A stretch of 64,000 bases of DNA from Alnus glutinosa (Eukaryota > Streptophyta > Magnoliopsida > Fagales > Betulaceae). Shown here piece by piece: positions 10,726 through 21,706 of this stretch. The notes under the pieces are model-generated. The model saw only the letters and a program-made list of their open reading frames with translations. It made no database searches and was not told where the DNA came from. The stretch lies in the NCBI RefSeq assembly GCF_958979055.1, contig NC_084886.1, forward strand, positions 53,241,102 through 53,305,101, read 5' to 3'. Made by a program: the position numbers and the translations under genes. Within the stretch, counting starts at the first letter, position 1; each line of letters starts with the position of its first letter.

Positions 10726-12522
10726 CAATCAAAGTTCTTGACTTTGAAGTATAATTCCCTACTGGGTATTTATTTTTGAATTAGTTTTAGCTGAGTATTT
10801 GGAATTTTAGTTTTGGGTATTAATTAGTTTTTGGTAAAATTTTTAGTTGTAAACTCAAAGTTGGCTTCGAATATGTTGTGAAGGCCTAACTGTGCTGTCG
10901 GAATCGAATTTGAGTTAAAAGTTATGAATTGGTTGCTTTTGAATGTTGTTAATTTGGAATAAGATGTTAAACTTAGGTCTAGTTCAGAAACCACTTGTTA
11001 CTTTGTTATAAAGTTTTTTTTTTTTTTTTTTGATGAATAAAAAAGAACAAATAATAAATCAGATAAAATTCCGCTTGTTCAGAATAACTTTGTTATAAAG
11101 GTTGTACCTTGTATGTATATCGTAAAATTCTGTTGGAAATAATGTTTTGGACGTAAGAAACACATTTTGTATTGAGGTAAGCAATTATAGCATTAGCAAG
11201 AGGAAAGTTGATTGAAGTATTTATCAAACACTTATGGGTAATCGGTGACTCCTAGCTTAAGTGGAGAACTATCAATAACATTTCTCATTTCCATTTCCAT
11301 TTCTACAATCATCCACAATTCTTCAACCACAACAGTTCTATCCTATCAGTTACAGATTATGCTTATACCCAGTCACTCTTGGCTTGACAGTTTATTCGTA
11401 ATCAGAGCATTCGAGAGCAAAGCCCATATCAAATCAAGTTTTGTGTTATATAAGGTGAAGGGAAAATTCTAGTGTTTGACTAGGATGAGGTTTGGTTGAA
11501 GTGAAATGTTGATTTCTTGTCATGTGCAAACTTAAACTTCTCCAAGAGACTAGCTCAGTCCAAGGATCCTATGGCATTATTTTTCTTTTCCAAACCAATA
11601 CTCACCGCTAAACATTTAAAAAAGAATTGAAAGAAAGCGCTACGTTATTATCCTTGAATGCTTTTTTACATTATAATGTGTACACTATCCTCAACAACGA
11701 TGATTGGATGAACGTAGACGTACATGAACATATTTGTTATACACCTATCACTTAGCCTCCCTCAGCCTCAATTTGGTGTGCTATAGCTTGATGTACTAAT
11801 CCTCTTAATTGCTAGTGCTCAACCCTGCTGTTGACCGATGTTTTATCGGTCACTGGATAACTCATGGACAGATACAGCAGAGTCGGCTCGCACCTGTCCA
11901 TGAGTTATTGGTCATCTTCATTTAATCATTTCATGCGAGTGCTGGTAACTTTACTTTGGTCATACCTCTGAGTACAGTGTAAGTGATCTCTATGAACCTC
12001 AGTTTCAGAGAGATCTGCATGGGTGTATGTTCGAATTAGGACTTATGTTTAAGCAGGAAGTTATTGCAGTGTCCACTCTTTTCAGAGTTTCTCCTGCTCT
12101 CGGTATAAATGGCAAATTATTAATTGTTTTGGGAACTTGTAGGGATTCGCTTATAATTCTAACTAATATTTTAGTTGCTTCTCTTTTCTTTATTTTGCTT
12201 GAATTATTAAAATCTTTCTGTAAATGGCACTTCTGTGCAAATCAGGCATTAAGTTGGATGAAAAATCAATCCAAACTCTTCTCATGTCAAGTGTAATTTA
12301 ATAATGTATTATGTTTTTTCCATCCACCTTAAAGGCTAATTTGGATAGATGGGACAATTTGACAACAAAACTTATAAAATAGGGCCCGACTGTATTGATT
12401 TAAAGTGTATGGAGGTAAGTGATATAAATGTGGTACTTTACAAGAGAGAAGTGTGATTTTTATAATAATAATAATAAAAACATGAAAAACAAAAGAAGAG
12501 ATCTCTCGTAAGTCGTAACCCC
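10726..12522. other. Intergenic region with short insertions and hairpins
   Basis: No gene is recognisable. The region holds the 3' UTR of the CHCH gene, a very short retroposed insertion at 11014-11086 and a hairpin cluster at 11832-11918. The rest is AT-rich unique-looking sequence. Open frames at 11245 and 12027 have no family features and carry no splice or codon-use support. Confidence 0.5.
11000..11100 (-). mobile_element. 73-bp retroposed insertion with 14-bp target duplication
   Basis: ACTTTGTTATAAAG occurs at 11000-11013 and again at 11087-11100. Between the copies lies a T run followed by GATGAATAAAAAAGAAC and a short unique tail. Read on the minus strand this is a short sequence ending in poly-A, as left by L1-type reverse transcription. 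Confidence 0.6.
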
Positions 12523-12632
12523 CGACTTGGATATGGTTTCAGTACTGTAGCTTAAAACTACAGTACATCTGCTGGAGAAAAATAGAGGGCCTAGATTTGT
12601 TTTTTCAAAACACTGTCTTTTCAGTTATGTAA

Positions 12633-13152
12633 GAGCATTCTTAGTAGTCTTATCAAAATAGTTTTTTAGTTATTTTATCAAAATAGTTTTTTAGTTATTT
12701 TGGTGAGCCAATTTGATGAAAACACAATAAAATCACTCCTAACAGCCTTACCATTTTAACCAAAAAATTTTGATGAGTGAAATTACTCACCAATTCTGAT
12801 GAGTAATATTCACTTACCAACTCACTTACCAATTTTGTTTCATCTTTCTCTCTCACATGATCAGTACACATTTTTTTTCATTTTTCTCTCATTTTCTTCT
12901 CCCATCTCCCATATCTCACCAAAGATAATGTATTTAATTCATGGACATGAATGATTTTTTGTAAAAAAATTAAATAGAGAAAGAATAAAAAAATATGAAA
13001 AAATATTATTTAAATGGAATAGTGATAATAAATAGTTAAATTGTGAGGCTACTAGAAAAATTTTAAAAAAGTGACTTACCAAAATAGAGAAAAGTAATTT
13101 TTAATTATTTTTTGTGAGTAAAATTTGATGAGGCTACTAAAAATACCCAAAA
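12633..13152. mobile_element. MITE-like element with GAGCATTCTTAGTAGTC ends
   Basis: The left end AGAGCATTCTTAGTAGTC and the right end GGCTACTAAAAATACCC are roughly inverted. The interior is AT-rich and includes a tandem ATCAAAATAGTTTTTTAGTTATTTT repeat. The ends resemble the common plant hAT-type MITEs that start GAGCATT. A partial relative is at about 20080-20210. Confidence 0.5.
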
Positions 13153-13170
13153 CGAAGCTAAAAAAATAAA

Positions 13171-13712
13171 ACAGGCAAACGATGGCTGACGTTTTCTACT
13201 TGATGTCGTCTGAGGAAGTGGGACTCGACCCCGTGCGAGACCGGATTGTAGACGTCCAGCGCCTTCATGACGTTGTCAAGGAATTCAGGGAAGAGATGGT
13301 CCAGTGGAGGCTTGGAAATCTGGGAAGGATTGAGCGCCATCAGCAGAACACCCTTGAACTCGGCCTCGCAGCAGAAAAACACATCGAGGAACTTGCGAAG
13401 CCAGGTGATGGAGAGGAGGGATCGTCGTCGGAGGTGGACGAGAGGACCTCGGAGAAGCAGTCGGCGACATGCTTCTGGAAGAGCTCGAGGTCCTCGAGCT
13501 CCTGCTCGTGGTTTCCGTCCATGGACACCACCTGGGGGAATCTTCGTCAGAGGTGGACAAGAGGAGCTTGGAGAAGCGGTCAGCAACATGCTTCCGGAAG
13601 AGCTTGAGGTCCTCGAGTACCTACTCGTGGTTTTCGTCCATGGACCCCACTTGATTCCAGCAGATACTGATTCGGTTTAGGAACGAGTCTTGGTTATCTG
13701 TTGCACATATTG
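13171..13712 (-). pseudogene. 5' fragment of a ROH1/BYPASS1-like (DUF793) gene
   Basis: Translation on the minus strand gives the typical start of plant ROH1/BYPASS1-like proteins: ATDNQDSF..RIS, then SMD(E/G)NHEQELEDLELF.KHVADCFS, then WLRKFLDVFFCCEAEFKGVL and PPLDHLFPEFLDNVMKALDVYN. These proteins have been linked to exocyst and pectin secretion and to root-to-shoot signalling. The copy is broken in several ways. The codon at the expected start reads ATA. There is an in-frame TAG in the first copy of a 119-bp tandem duplication (GTCCATGGAC at 13636 and 13517). A frameshift precedes LLSITWLRKFL. The sequence stops after about 130 codons. Its GC content is well above the surrounding DNA, as expected for a captured exon plus 5' UTR. 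Confidence 0.75.
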
Positions 13713-14026
13713 TTGGTTCTGAAGATTTTGACACAGAAAGATACAATTTTGTTTCATTTTTGCCAGAACAGAGAGGGATAACAGAGTAGAAGAAGAGCAA
13801 AATTGAAGAAGAAGTAGGAAAATGAGAGGTTTGAAGATAAATAGTTTGGTTTAGAATGTTAATATAAATATGGGCGAAATTTATGGCGATGGCTTCTCAG
13901 AGTCGAGCCTATTTCTTCCCTCTTTTTTTCGGGAGACGAGACCCATTTCTTCCATCTTCTCAGAGACGTCAGAAACCGTTTGTGTGTTTTATTTTTCAGT
14001 TTTGTTTACATAACTGAAAAGACAGT

Positions 14027-14288
14027 GGGCTAGTTTGGCAAACAATTATCATTCTCCTTCTATTTCTTTCACTTCTTTCAAAAATATCAAATCAAAAACA
14101 TTCTAACTTTTTTACACTTTTTATATCACATCAATAATTTTTTATTATTATTCAAATAAAAAAATTCACTACAAAATAAAACTTTTTCACTTTTTTATAA
14201 AACATTCTCAAATTTTATATCACATCAATCACTTTTTACTATACAATACACAAATATTCTCCTATCCAATTACTTATCAAACAGGCCC
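14027..14288. mobile_element. Tourist/PIF-Harbinger-like MITE, 262 bp
   Basis: The ends GGGCTAGTTTGGCAAAC and GTTTGATAAGTAATTG...(inverted at CAAACAGGCCC) are inverted. The flanks are AGT (14024-14026) and AGT (14289-14291). The uninterrupted inverted copy at about 12610-12620 reads ACAGTGTTTTG, so the empty site confirms a 3-bp duplication. The AT-rich interior contains TATCACATCAAT repeats. Confidence 0.75.
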
Positions 14289-14376
14289 AGTGTTTTGAGA
14301 AAATAAATTTGGACCCTCCATTTTTCTACAGCAGATGTGTTATAGTTTTAAACTACAACACTGAAGCCAGATCTAG

Positions 14377-15241
14377 ACTTTTTGCTTGATGCTTGCCATA
14401 AACGAATCAAAACTTTGGTCTCCATTTTTGTCGGTTTAGTTCTTTCATCAACGACTTCTCTTGTATCTTTAACTGGAAAATACTAGTTCTATGAAAAGAA
14501 CGTACACCTAAAATTGGAATCACAGTTGATTGATTTGTTAAAATTGAAGCAGGTTAAGAACATAACCTTCTAATTACCAGAAGTTGGAGTTGACAGAATT
14601 CCTAGAATGAAAAAATGGTCTCCATTGCCTAAAAACATGGGTGACTACTTGCAATGCCAATTTCAATTAGAACCGTTGACTTAAAAAAAAAATTACTTTT
14701 GCTTGGAAGTGATCTTGCTCTAATTTCTCGTAAGAATTTAGACAATGAAACCTTTGTTTTAAGAGCTATACTGTTGCAAAATTGGTTCTGGTTTGATGTT
14801 ATACAATGTAGTGTGCGTTGTAAGTAACTCAAAGCTATAATGACTTGGTAGGTCCTGAAAAAACATGTGCTTGCTCTTCGAAATATTCTAAAGAATTAGC
14901 TTGGGCATCAAAACATGACAGAAATGGGCCACTCGAGGGTATGCCTGTTTGAATCTTCCTAGAATTTTTTTTGAAGTGTGAGTAAAAAGTGATTGATGTG
15001 ATATAAAGTAAAAGGAATTTATATGAAAAAGTAAAAAAAATTTGTATTGTAGTGAATTTTTTTATTTAAATAATAATAATAAATTGTTGATGTGATATAA
15101 AAAGTAAAAAAGGTTAAGAATGTTTTGAGTTTATTTTTTTTGGGAAAGGTAAAAACAAGGAAAAGGGAGGGGAAGGGGGTTACTAAACGGGGATAATCTC
15201 ACAAAAGTTGGTGTGGTTTCCATCTAATAAGTTTCTTTTTC

Positions 15242-15277
<36 letters not shown>

Positions 15278-15572
15278 TTTGTAACTACAATTTTATTTTA
15301 CTACTGTTAAATCCAGAAAGCAACAATCAACTTGGAAACAGCCCCAAAACCCGAGAGATACATAGAACACCAAGGTAATAACAGAGATATTCATATTGGA
15401 ACATTTTTATTCACAATATTCATAGTGTCACGAATCAATTTCTCCATTATTAGCAGTATCTTATTAAGCTACGCAAGCTCAATAGCGGACTATAGTTAAT
15501 TACAAAAGAATATAACATTAGCTCCAAATTGGGGGAGAGCGGGAGAGAGCTTAGAGGTTGCTCATCACCTCA
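14377..15572. other. Intergenic region with a second Tourist-like MITE
   Basis: Between about 14940 and 15195 lies a relative, in the opposite orientation, of the MITE at 14027-14288. It has ATGCCTGTTTGAATC at the left, TTACTAAACGGGGAT at the right and the shared internal motif TTGATGTGATATAAA. An AT microsatellite is at 15245-15271. The stretch 15300-15572 is the likely 3' UTR of the hydroxylase-like gene. No other gene is seen. Confidence 0.55.
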
Positions 15573-18252
15573 TCAGCACGCATTACAACTCTTCCTACAT
15601 GTCCCATAATAATCAGGAGAACCAATCATGAATACTGGATTTCTTTGACATTCCCCAATGACAGCCCACCTGGGACAATTTTCATCTTCATCGGTGCATT
15701 CAGTGCCATCCGATTCAGATGAGACCTTTTCCCCGCTAATGGATCTTATGTGGAAGAATTTGGTGGCATACCACATTTGCCCCTCAAGGACAGGGCATCT
15801 AGCGTGGGAGCTACTCTTGTCAGGAGATGCATTAGGATGGAGAGTGAAAAACAGAATAGCATTCCCTTTAATAGGTCTCAGGATGCCACTACTCTTTGTA
15901 CAATCGGACCAAATCTTACCCAGCTGAGAAAGTTTCAGCAGCAGTTAATGAGCAGTTGTGAATTCATAACCTAGAAATGATGATTATTACAATAAGTTTT
16001 ATTATCTTTTCTCTCTCACCTCTGACTCAGGAAAGAGAATCTCACCACCCCGAGTGACATTTGAGAGGTACAAAACAACTATAGCCATCAAAGGCTTGGT
16101 TAATTCTAATGTGGATTTGTTACCAAAATAATTGTAGTTCTGTTCAACCTCCTCAAGCCCAAAATGCATAACCTGTAAAGGCCTGCCATTCTCTGAAGGA
16201 CAATGACACATCAAGTACTAATAGAAAGAAATACATCAGAAAGGATATCAATAACAAGACACCCGTTTTAGGAAGTTAAGGATCAGAACTGAGGTACCTT
16301 TGGGAAGGAAAGTCCAAGCTGAAATTCGTTCCTCAATCCTTGAAACTACATCATCCTAGAAATAAAAAATATTGTCAATGACATCAATTTCATAAGATCA
16401 TGCCATGGCATGTTAAGTCATTGGTCACCAGAGTATTCAGGTAGCAGCAGTCTCAGCATCTATGTACTAAAGAGTTCACGTAATTTTAAATCAGTTCACC
16501 AGTTAAAACTTTTTTGATAAGTAGTTCACGAATTAAAACTTTATCAACTATTAATGACATGACTATAGTCCCCGACAAATAATCCCCAGGTGGGAGGAGT
16601 TGTGAACCTCAAGCTACATCAATTTGATAAAGTCGCTAATTTGATGAGGTTTATAGAAATCCTAAGCCTAGGGTATTCAAAAAGCAATCATTTTAACATT
16701 ATGAACACATGGAAACTCACTTCTAAGTTTAAGGGAATTTCTGAACTTGTAAGCTTCCAGTTCTTGACAACATGCCCTGAACTGTTGTCATTGCCCAAAA
16801 TTGTTTTTTTCACTCCATGTGCCTAAGTGCAAAACACATATTAGAACCCATCCAAGCATAATGAAGCAAGATGATGAAAGTGAAAACACAAGGATTATAC
16901 CAAAGAAGTAAGGTGGTCACACTCCTCTTCCGAGAGAAAACCCTTATATAAGAAAACCCTATCACAAGAAAGAGAACATCAGATTTTCAAAGTAAATGAG
17001 CTTCAAAATTAAGTGTTCCTACAAAAGACCTAGTTGAAGACTATATCATTATATGTAAAGCTGTAATAAAATGCTATATATGATTGCCCCTTTTTTGTAG
17101 AAAGAATGTCTCTGTATGTGGTATATATGCAGATTATCAGTAGCATATCCACATCAAACCATATCATCTCGCCATTGGATACAACAATCAAAAAGAAAAA
17201 GAAAAAGAAAACATAGTCCATCAAAATACCTGACCTTGGTTGCCAGGAGAGTTGGACAACCCGTGATGGGTCAATTCTATAGGAATCAACAAAGTGCCCC
17301 AATTGTATGACAGTTTCCACGTTGGCCCCCCTATCCCTCAATTCCTTCCTGCTGCTGAATCAAAATAGCGGCAAAAGATGATTAAAAAAAAAAAAAATTC
17401 CAAGTTTATAACAGCAAAATATTATCAATGAATGACAATACTCTGACGCTCATTGAGAGGCATTATTCCCACAATCATGGACAAATGCTTTTCAGCTAGC
17501 GAAAATTTTGCCAAGTATAATAAATGCATCCCAGAATGAGGAATGAATTCACATGGAAAGGTGATGGCATTCCTCTTTCTATAAAGATACGGGTGCACTC
17601 ACTCAAGTAATTCACTCGAAGAAATAAAAGAAGGGAATGTGTAATTGATTGTTCCATAAAGATGCAAGTTTTGGAGCATTCACAAAAGCAATTTCAGTAT
17701 AAATTCCAACGATAAAAGCATGCACATTTAGAACATATATAAATATGTAAACAAAGAAAGTAGCGTTTTTTACTAAACCAACATAAAAAAAACACCATGA
17801 GAGAAATATATAACAAGAATTGCTAAAATTCAAAAGACCTACAAAAAGAATAAATGATACCCCAAACTGAGAAATGCATATATAGCCAGAATAAAGGCAT
17901 TGATAACATTATAATTTCCATACGTAAAAATGCATATACACGACACTAAAACATTCATATATTCAAACACATATAGCATATTTAATGAAAACCCAGAGCA
18001 AGAACACAATGAATTCCCAATTTTTGCTTAGAGTTGCTAGAATTCTAGATACTTGAGGAAAAATTAATGATACCTAGAATGAAAAACACTCTGTTACACT
18101 CACACACACCTATACACATAGAAAAATGTGAGAATAAATCATCTGTAGCTGCAATGCAAAAAATTGAAATGGGTTGCTCACCTTTCTGCGAAACAGCTCA
18201 GGAAAGAAGATGTAAACGCCAAAAGGAGGAGAATTGAAAGAACAGACGCCAT
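15573..18252 (-). CDS. P4H12: Prolyl-4-hydroxylase-like protein with C-terminal ShKT domain
   Basis: Seven exons (18182-18252, 17235-17348, 16901-16958, 16721-16822, 16298-16355, 16020-16192, 15573-15923) join in phase to give 308 residues. Residues 1-22 (MASVLSILLLLAFTSSFLSC) form a signal peptide, so the protein enters the secretory pathway. The segment SWQPRVFLYKGFLSEEECDHL is diagnostic for plant prolyl 4-hydroxylases, 2-oxoglutarate/Fe(II) enzymes that modify prolines of cell-wall proteins. The distal histidine (H232) and the 2-oxoglutarate-binding lysine (K247 in YATKFFHIR) are present. The proximal HxD pair, normally in the motif PHYDYF, reads QNYNYF (N153 and N155). Residues 268-308 form a six-cysteine ShKT domain ending in CRKSCNAC. 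The domain layout and length fit plant P4H12. Loss of HxD suggests weak or no hydroxylase activity. The gene is structurally intact, so this looks like a retained non-canonical member, not a pseudogene. Confidence 0.88.
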
Positions 18253-18519
18253 TGACGAGTGAGAAGATGATAATAAAAACCCAACAAAAGAGCGGAGATC
18301 AGGGCCAAGAGAATTTCAGGAAACCCTGCTGCTTTTGAAGGTTTGTCCTTTCTTCACCTGGATGCAGAATTGAGTGGTCCCTCTGCATTAGAGGTACTAC
18401 TAGTACTATTAAAAATCCTAGATGAATTTGTTTTCCTTTTTTTTTCTTTCGAGACACCTTGAGCAGTTTGCCAAATCGGTTGTGTGTTTGTTTAACGGGA
18501 TCTGTTTTCTAAAATAAAA

Positions 18520-19276
18520 GGGTTAAATACCCTTTAGACCCTACGCTCTACGATATTTAATTTTTGTCCCTTCAGTTTTACTTTTTATTAAATTTGATAT
18601 ATATGGTATATAAAAAGGTGAAAATGGTACTTCTATCTAATTTTTCATTCAAAACTAACGTTCAACTACGTCATCCTACAGGTGTCAGCGTACATGCACG
18701 ACACCTGTTCCCGTGATACACCTCAGCGCTGACGTGGCTGCCACCCCTATTTTAGTCAAGAAAGTGGCTAAGCCACCCTCAAGGTACTATTTCTAATACT
18801 TATTCAAACTATATGGGACACATCATGAAATTTATAAAACCATAGGGGTATATATTGGAAAAAAATTTGTGTTTAAGTAACAAACATTTGGCCATTTTTT
18901 GGGTTATATCAATTGGTCACGCATATAATTTTGTGTTTCCAATTGTTACACATTACTTTATTTGTGTATGAAGTACCATTTGTGATATAATTACAAAACT
19001 AAAGTACTATTTTTGATACTTATTAAAACTACATGGGGCATATCATGAAATGTATAAAACCACAGGAGTATATATTGGAAAAAAATTGTGGTTTTTAATT
19101 TTAAGGGTTTTTTTTTTTTTTTTAAAAATAATATAAAATAAAACTTTAGGGGTGGCCGGCCACCCCCATTTTGGCCAAGGGGGTGGCTCGGCCACCTCCA
19201 GACAAGCCGGTTTGGGGTGGCCGAACCACCCCTGTGGCCCAGGGGGGTGGTTCGGCCACACCCAAGGGCCAAAGTG

Positions 19277-19322
<46 letters not shown>

Positions 19323-19842
19323 TGGCCCTTGGGGCCCATAGGCCACGGGGGTGGTTTTGGCCACCTCCAGACCGGCCAGTCTGGGGGTGGCCGAACCACC
19401 CTTGTGGCCCATGGGGGTGGTTTGGCCATCCCCAAGGGCCAAAACATAATTTATTATTATTTTTCACTTTGGCCCTTGGGGGTGGCCGAACCACCCCCAC
19501 GGCCACCCCTAAACCAGCCGGTCTGAAGGTGGTCGAGCCACCCCCTTGGCCAAAATGGGGGTGGCCAGCCACCCCTAGATTTTTTTTTTTTAATATACAT
19601 ATATAAAAGAAATCATTAAAATAATAATAAAAAAATGGTAGCCACGTTAGCGGACAGGTGTTGCGCATGTACGCCGACACCTGTAGGATGACGTGGCTGG
19701 ATGTTAGTTTTGGACGGGAAATTGGACGGAGGTATCATTTCCGTCTTTTCATATACCGCATGTACCAAATTTGATAAAAAGTAAAACTGAAGGGACAAAA
19801 AATAAAGGTCGTAAAGCATATGGGCAAATAGGTATTTAACCC
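18520..19842. mobile_element. MULE-type MITE, 1.3 kb, with 230-bp TIRs and 9-bp TSD
   Basis: The left terminus GGGTTAAATACC and the right terminus GGTATTTAACCC are perfect inverted ends. The inverted similarity continues for about 230 bp (for example CGTCATCCTACAGGTGTC against GACACCTGTAGGATGACG). The flanks AAAATAAAA (18511-18519) and AAAATAAAA (19843-19851) are an exact 9-bp target duplication, the Mutator-superfamily hallmark. The centre (about 19150-19580) is built of repeated GGGGTGGC...GCCACCCC blocks separated by homopolymers, including an A run of about 40 bases at 19277-19318. No transposase is present. Long open frames here are low-complexity artefacts. Confidence 0.9.
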
Positions 19843-19851
19843 AAAATAAAA

Positions 19852-20306
19852 ATTAAAAACCATTTTAAGTTTTTTTTTTTTTTTTTAAAAAAAAAAGTGT
19901 TTGACAAACTATTTTTGAAAAACGTTTAAACTATTTTAACTATTCACGATCACTATTCTATTTAAACAATATTTTTTAAATAAAAATTTTGTGTGATGTA
20001 TAAAAGAGAAATTAAAAATTAAAAAAAAAAAAAAAGAAGAAGAGAGAATTTAAATAGCTTTTTATTGTTTTAGCGAATGAATAATACTCACTCTTGTTGA
20101 TGAGTATTGTTCACTCAATAAATTTTTTTACTAAATTGGTGAGGCTGCTGGAAACTTATTTTGAGCCATTTTATCAAATTGGTTCACCAAAATAATTAAA
20201 GATTAACTAAGTTTACATTTGAATTTTTAATTTTTTTTTTTTAATTTGAATTTCATTTTTTTTTTTCGAATTTATAACGATATATTTGTCTTATTGAAAC
20301 TTCTTT

Positions 20307-20345
<39 letters not shown>

Positions 20346-21706
20346 TATTTTTGTTGACTTTAAGGGAAACGTTGGCATCTTTCTTGGTAGTTTAGAGAGG
20401 GGGGGGGGGGGGGGGGGGGGGGGGCATTAATACAATTGATAATTTGGATGATATATTGACAATGAAATGGTAGTTTGAGGGAAGTATGTACTTTTCCCAA
20501 GCATAGATTTGTATTTTATTTTTCTGAGCGAACGATTTATATTTCAAATCTCTAATACTACATTAAGAAATTTTACCAACTGAATCAGTTATTGTTTGTT
20601 ATATATATTTAGAAGAATAATGCTACTTTTCACACTATTTATTACATTCATGTTATATTTTAAGTGGCTAACTTTAGTGATTTAACATGGTATCAAATTA
20701 AAGGTCTTGAGTTTGAACCTTATCTTCTTTATTCATCTCTCATATCTATTTAATAGTCTACGAGTTGGGCATCACTTATTAATGAAATTTGAGCCCACAC
20801 GTGAAAATAACATAAATTTTTAAAATAAACAATGATTTAATAATAAATGAACGTGAAATGTAACATTATTGGTACAAGAATTACACTTCCCTTTTAGTTC
20901 TGGAATGTCCTATTGTTGGGCTTCGTTTTTTCTCCCTCCAAGTGTGACCTATATACATAGTTGATAATTTTGTTTCAACACTTTTGGTACTCTGAACATG
21001 GTTAAAGAAAAGGAAAGATGTGTTATTAGTACTTTGACGAGCCACAATACTGTCGGTACTTGTTATTAGACAATTATTAGCACCCAAAAAACACTAAAAA
21101 TAAACAAAATGAAAACTGCTTGGACCTTGCCACTTCAGCATTTGGGCTCAAATTCTGAGTCCTGGTACTTGATACGCATTTCACCTGTATGTACATTATA
21201 AAAAAATCAACAGGAAGATCATAATTCATTATGTCAATTGGTAAATGTTGATAATACTTTGAAGGAATCCTACAATGATTTGGAGGGTAGAGAGCGCATA
21301 TTGTTATTATGTTGCATATTTGCTGCATCCCGCATAATGCTGATACTCTTGAATTGTTGCAATGCAACAGTATAGAATTCTTTTGCCTGTTCAAAAACAT
21401 TTTCCTCCCATAGTTGATAGTTTCCAAAAGCTACATGAAAGCAGGCACATGTTCAGAGAGTAAGGGGCTAACACCTTGTTTTTCCAATCACTCGAAACAA
21501 TTTCATGCCTTCATTTTTCCCCTGTTTATCTTCTGGTCTACAACTTTTTAGTGATTATAATCATGTGTTTACCGTTTCTTGGACAAATGCAGGTAGCAAA
21601 GAACAACTTTTAGATCAAGGGGGAAATAAATCAATGAATGGGGTTCACCACAAACTTCTCATTTTCTCATATAATTACTTAAATTCCTACATCAATAATC
21701 CCGATA
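19852..21706. other. Intergenic repeat-rich region, no gene seen
   Basis: AT-rich sequence with a partial GAGCATT-type MITE relative (about 20080-20210), a T homopolymer at about 20311-20344 and a 26-base G homopolymer at 20399-20424. The rest to 21706 is spacer and the lipase 3' UTR. Open frames in it have no recognisable domains. Confidence 0.5.
20399..20424 (+). repeat. Poly-G tract, 26 nt
   Basis: An uninterrupted run of G. Other runs of at least 18 G lie at 23283-23305, 25476-25493, 59179-59196 and 59273-59291. Confidence 0.95.

Larger units (their letters stand above)
12523..14376. mobile_element. Pack-type TIR element carrying a ROH1-like gene fragment
   Basis: An inverted repeat of about 110 bp bounds the region. 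The left copy (12523-12632) runs GACTTGGATATGGTTTCAG ... TTTTCAGTTATGTAA. The right copy (14006-14376) has the same sequence inverted, interrupted by a 262-bp MITE. Between the arms are an AT-rich MITE-like stretch (12633-13152) and a GC-richer stretch holding the 5' part of a host gene on the minus strand. This is the design of a Pack-MULE or similar gene-capture element. I could not see a clear target-site duplication, so the outer limits and the superfamily are uncertain. Confidence 0.6.

Noticed and set aside
18991..19680. Long open frames rich in Gly, Pro and poly-Phe or poly-Lys
   Set aside because: They lie in all frames of the GC-rich MITE interior and read through A/T homopolymers. 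No start context, codon bias or domain.
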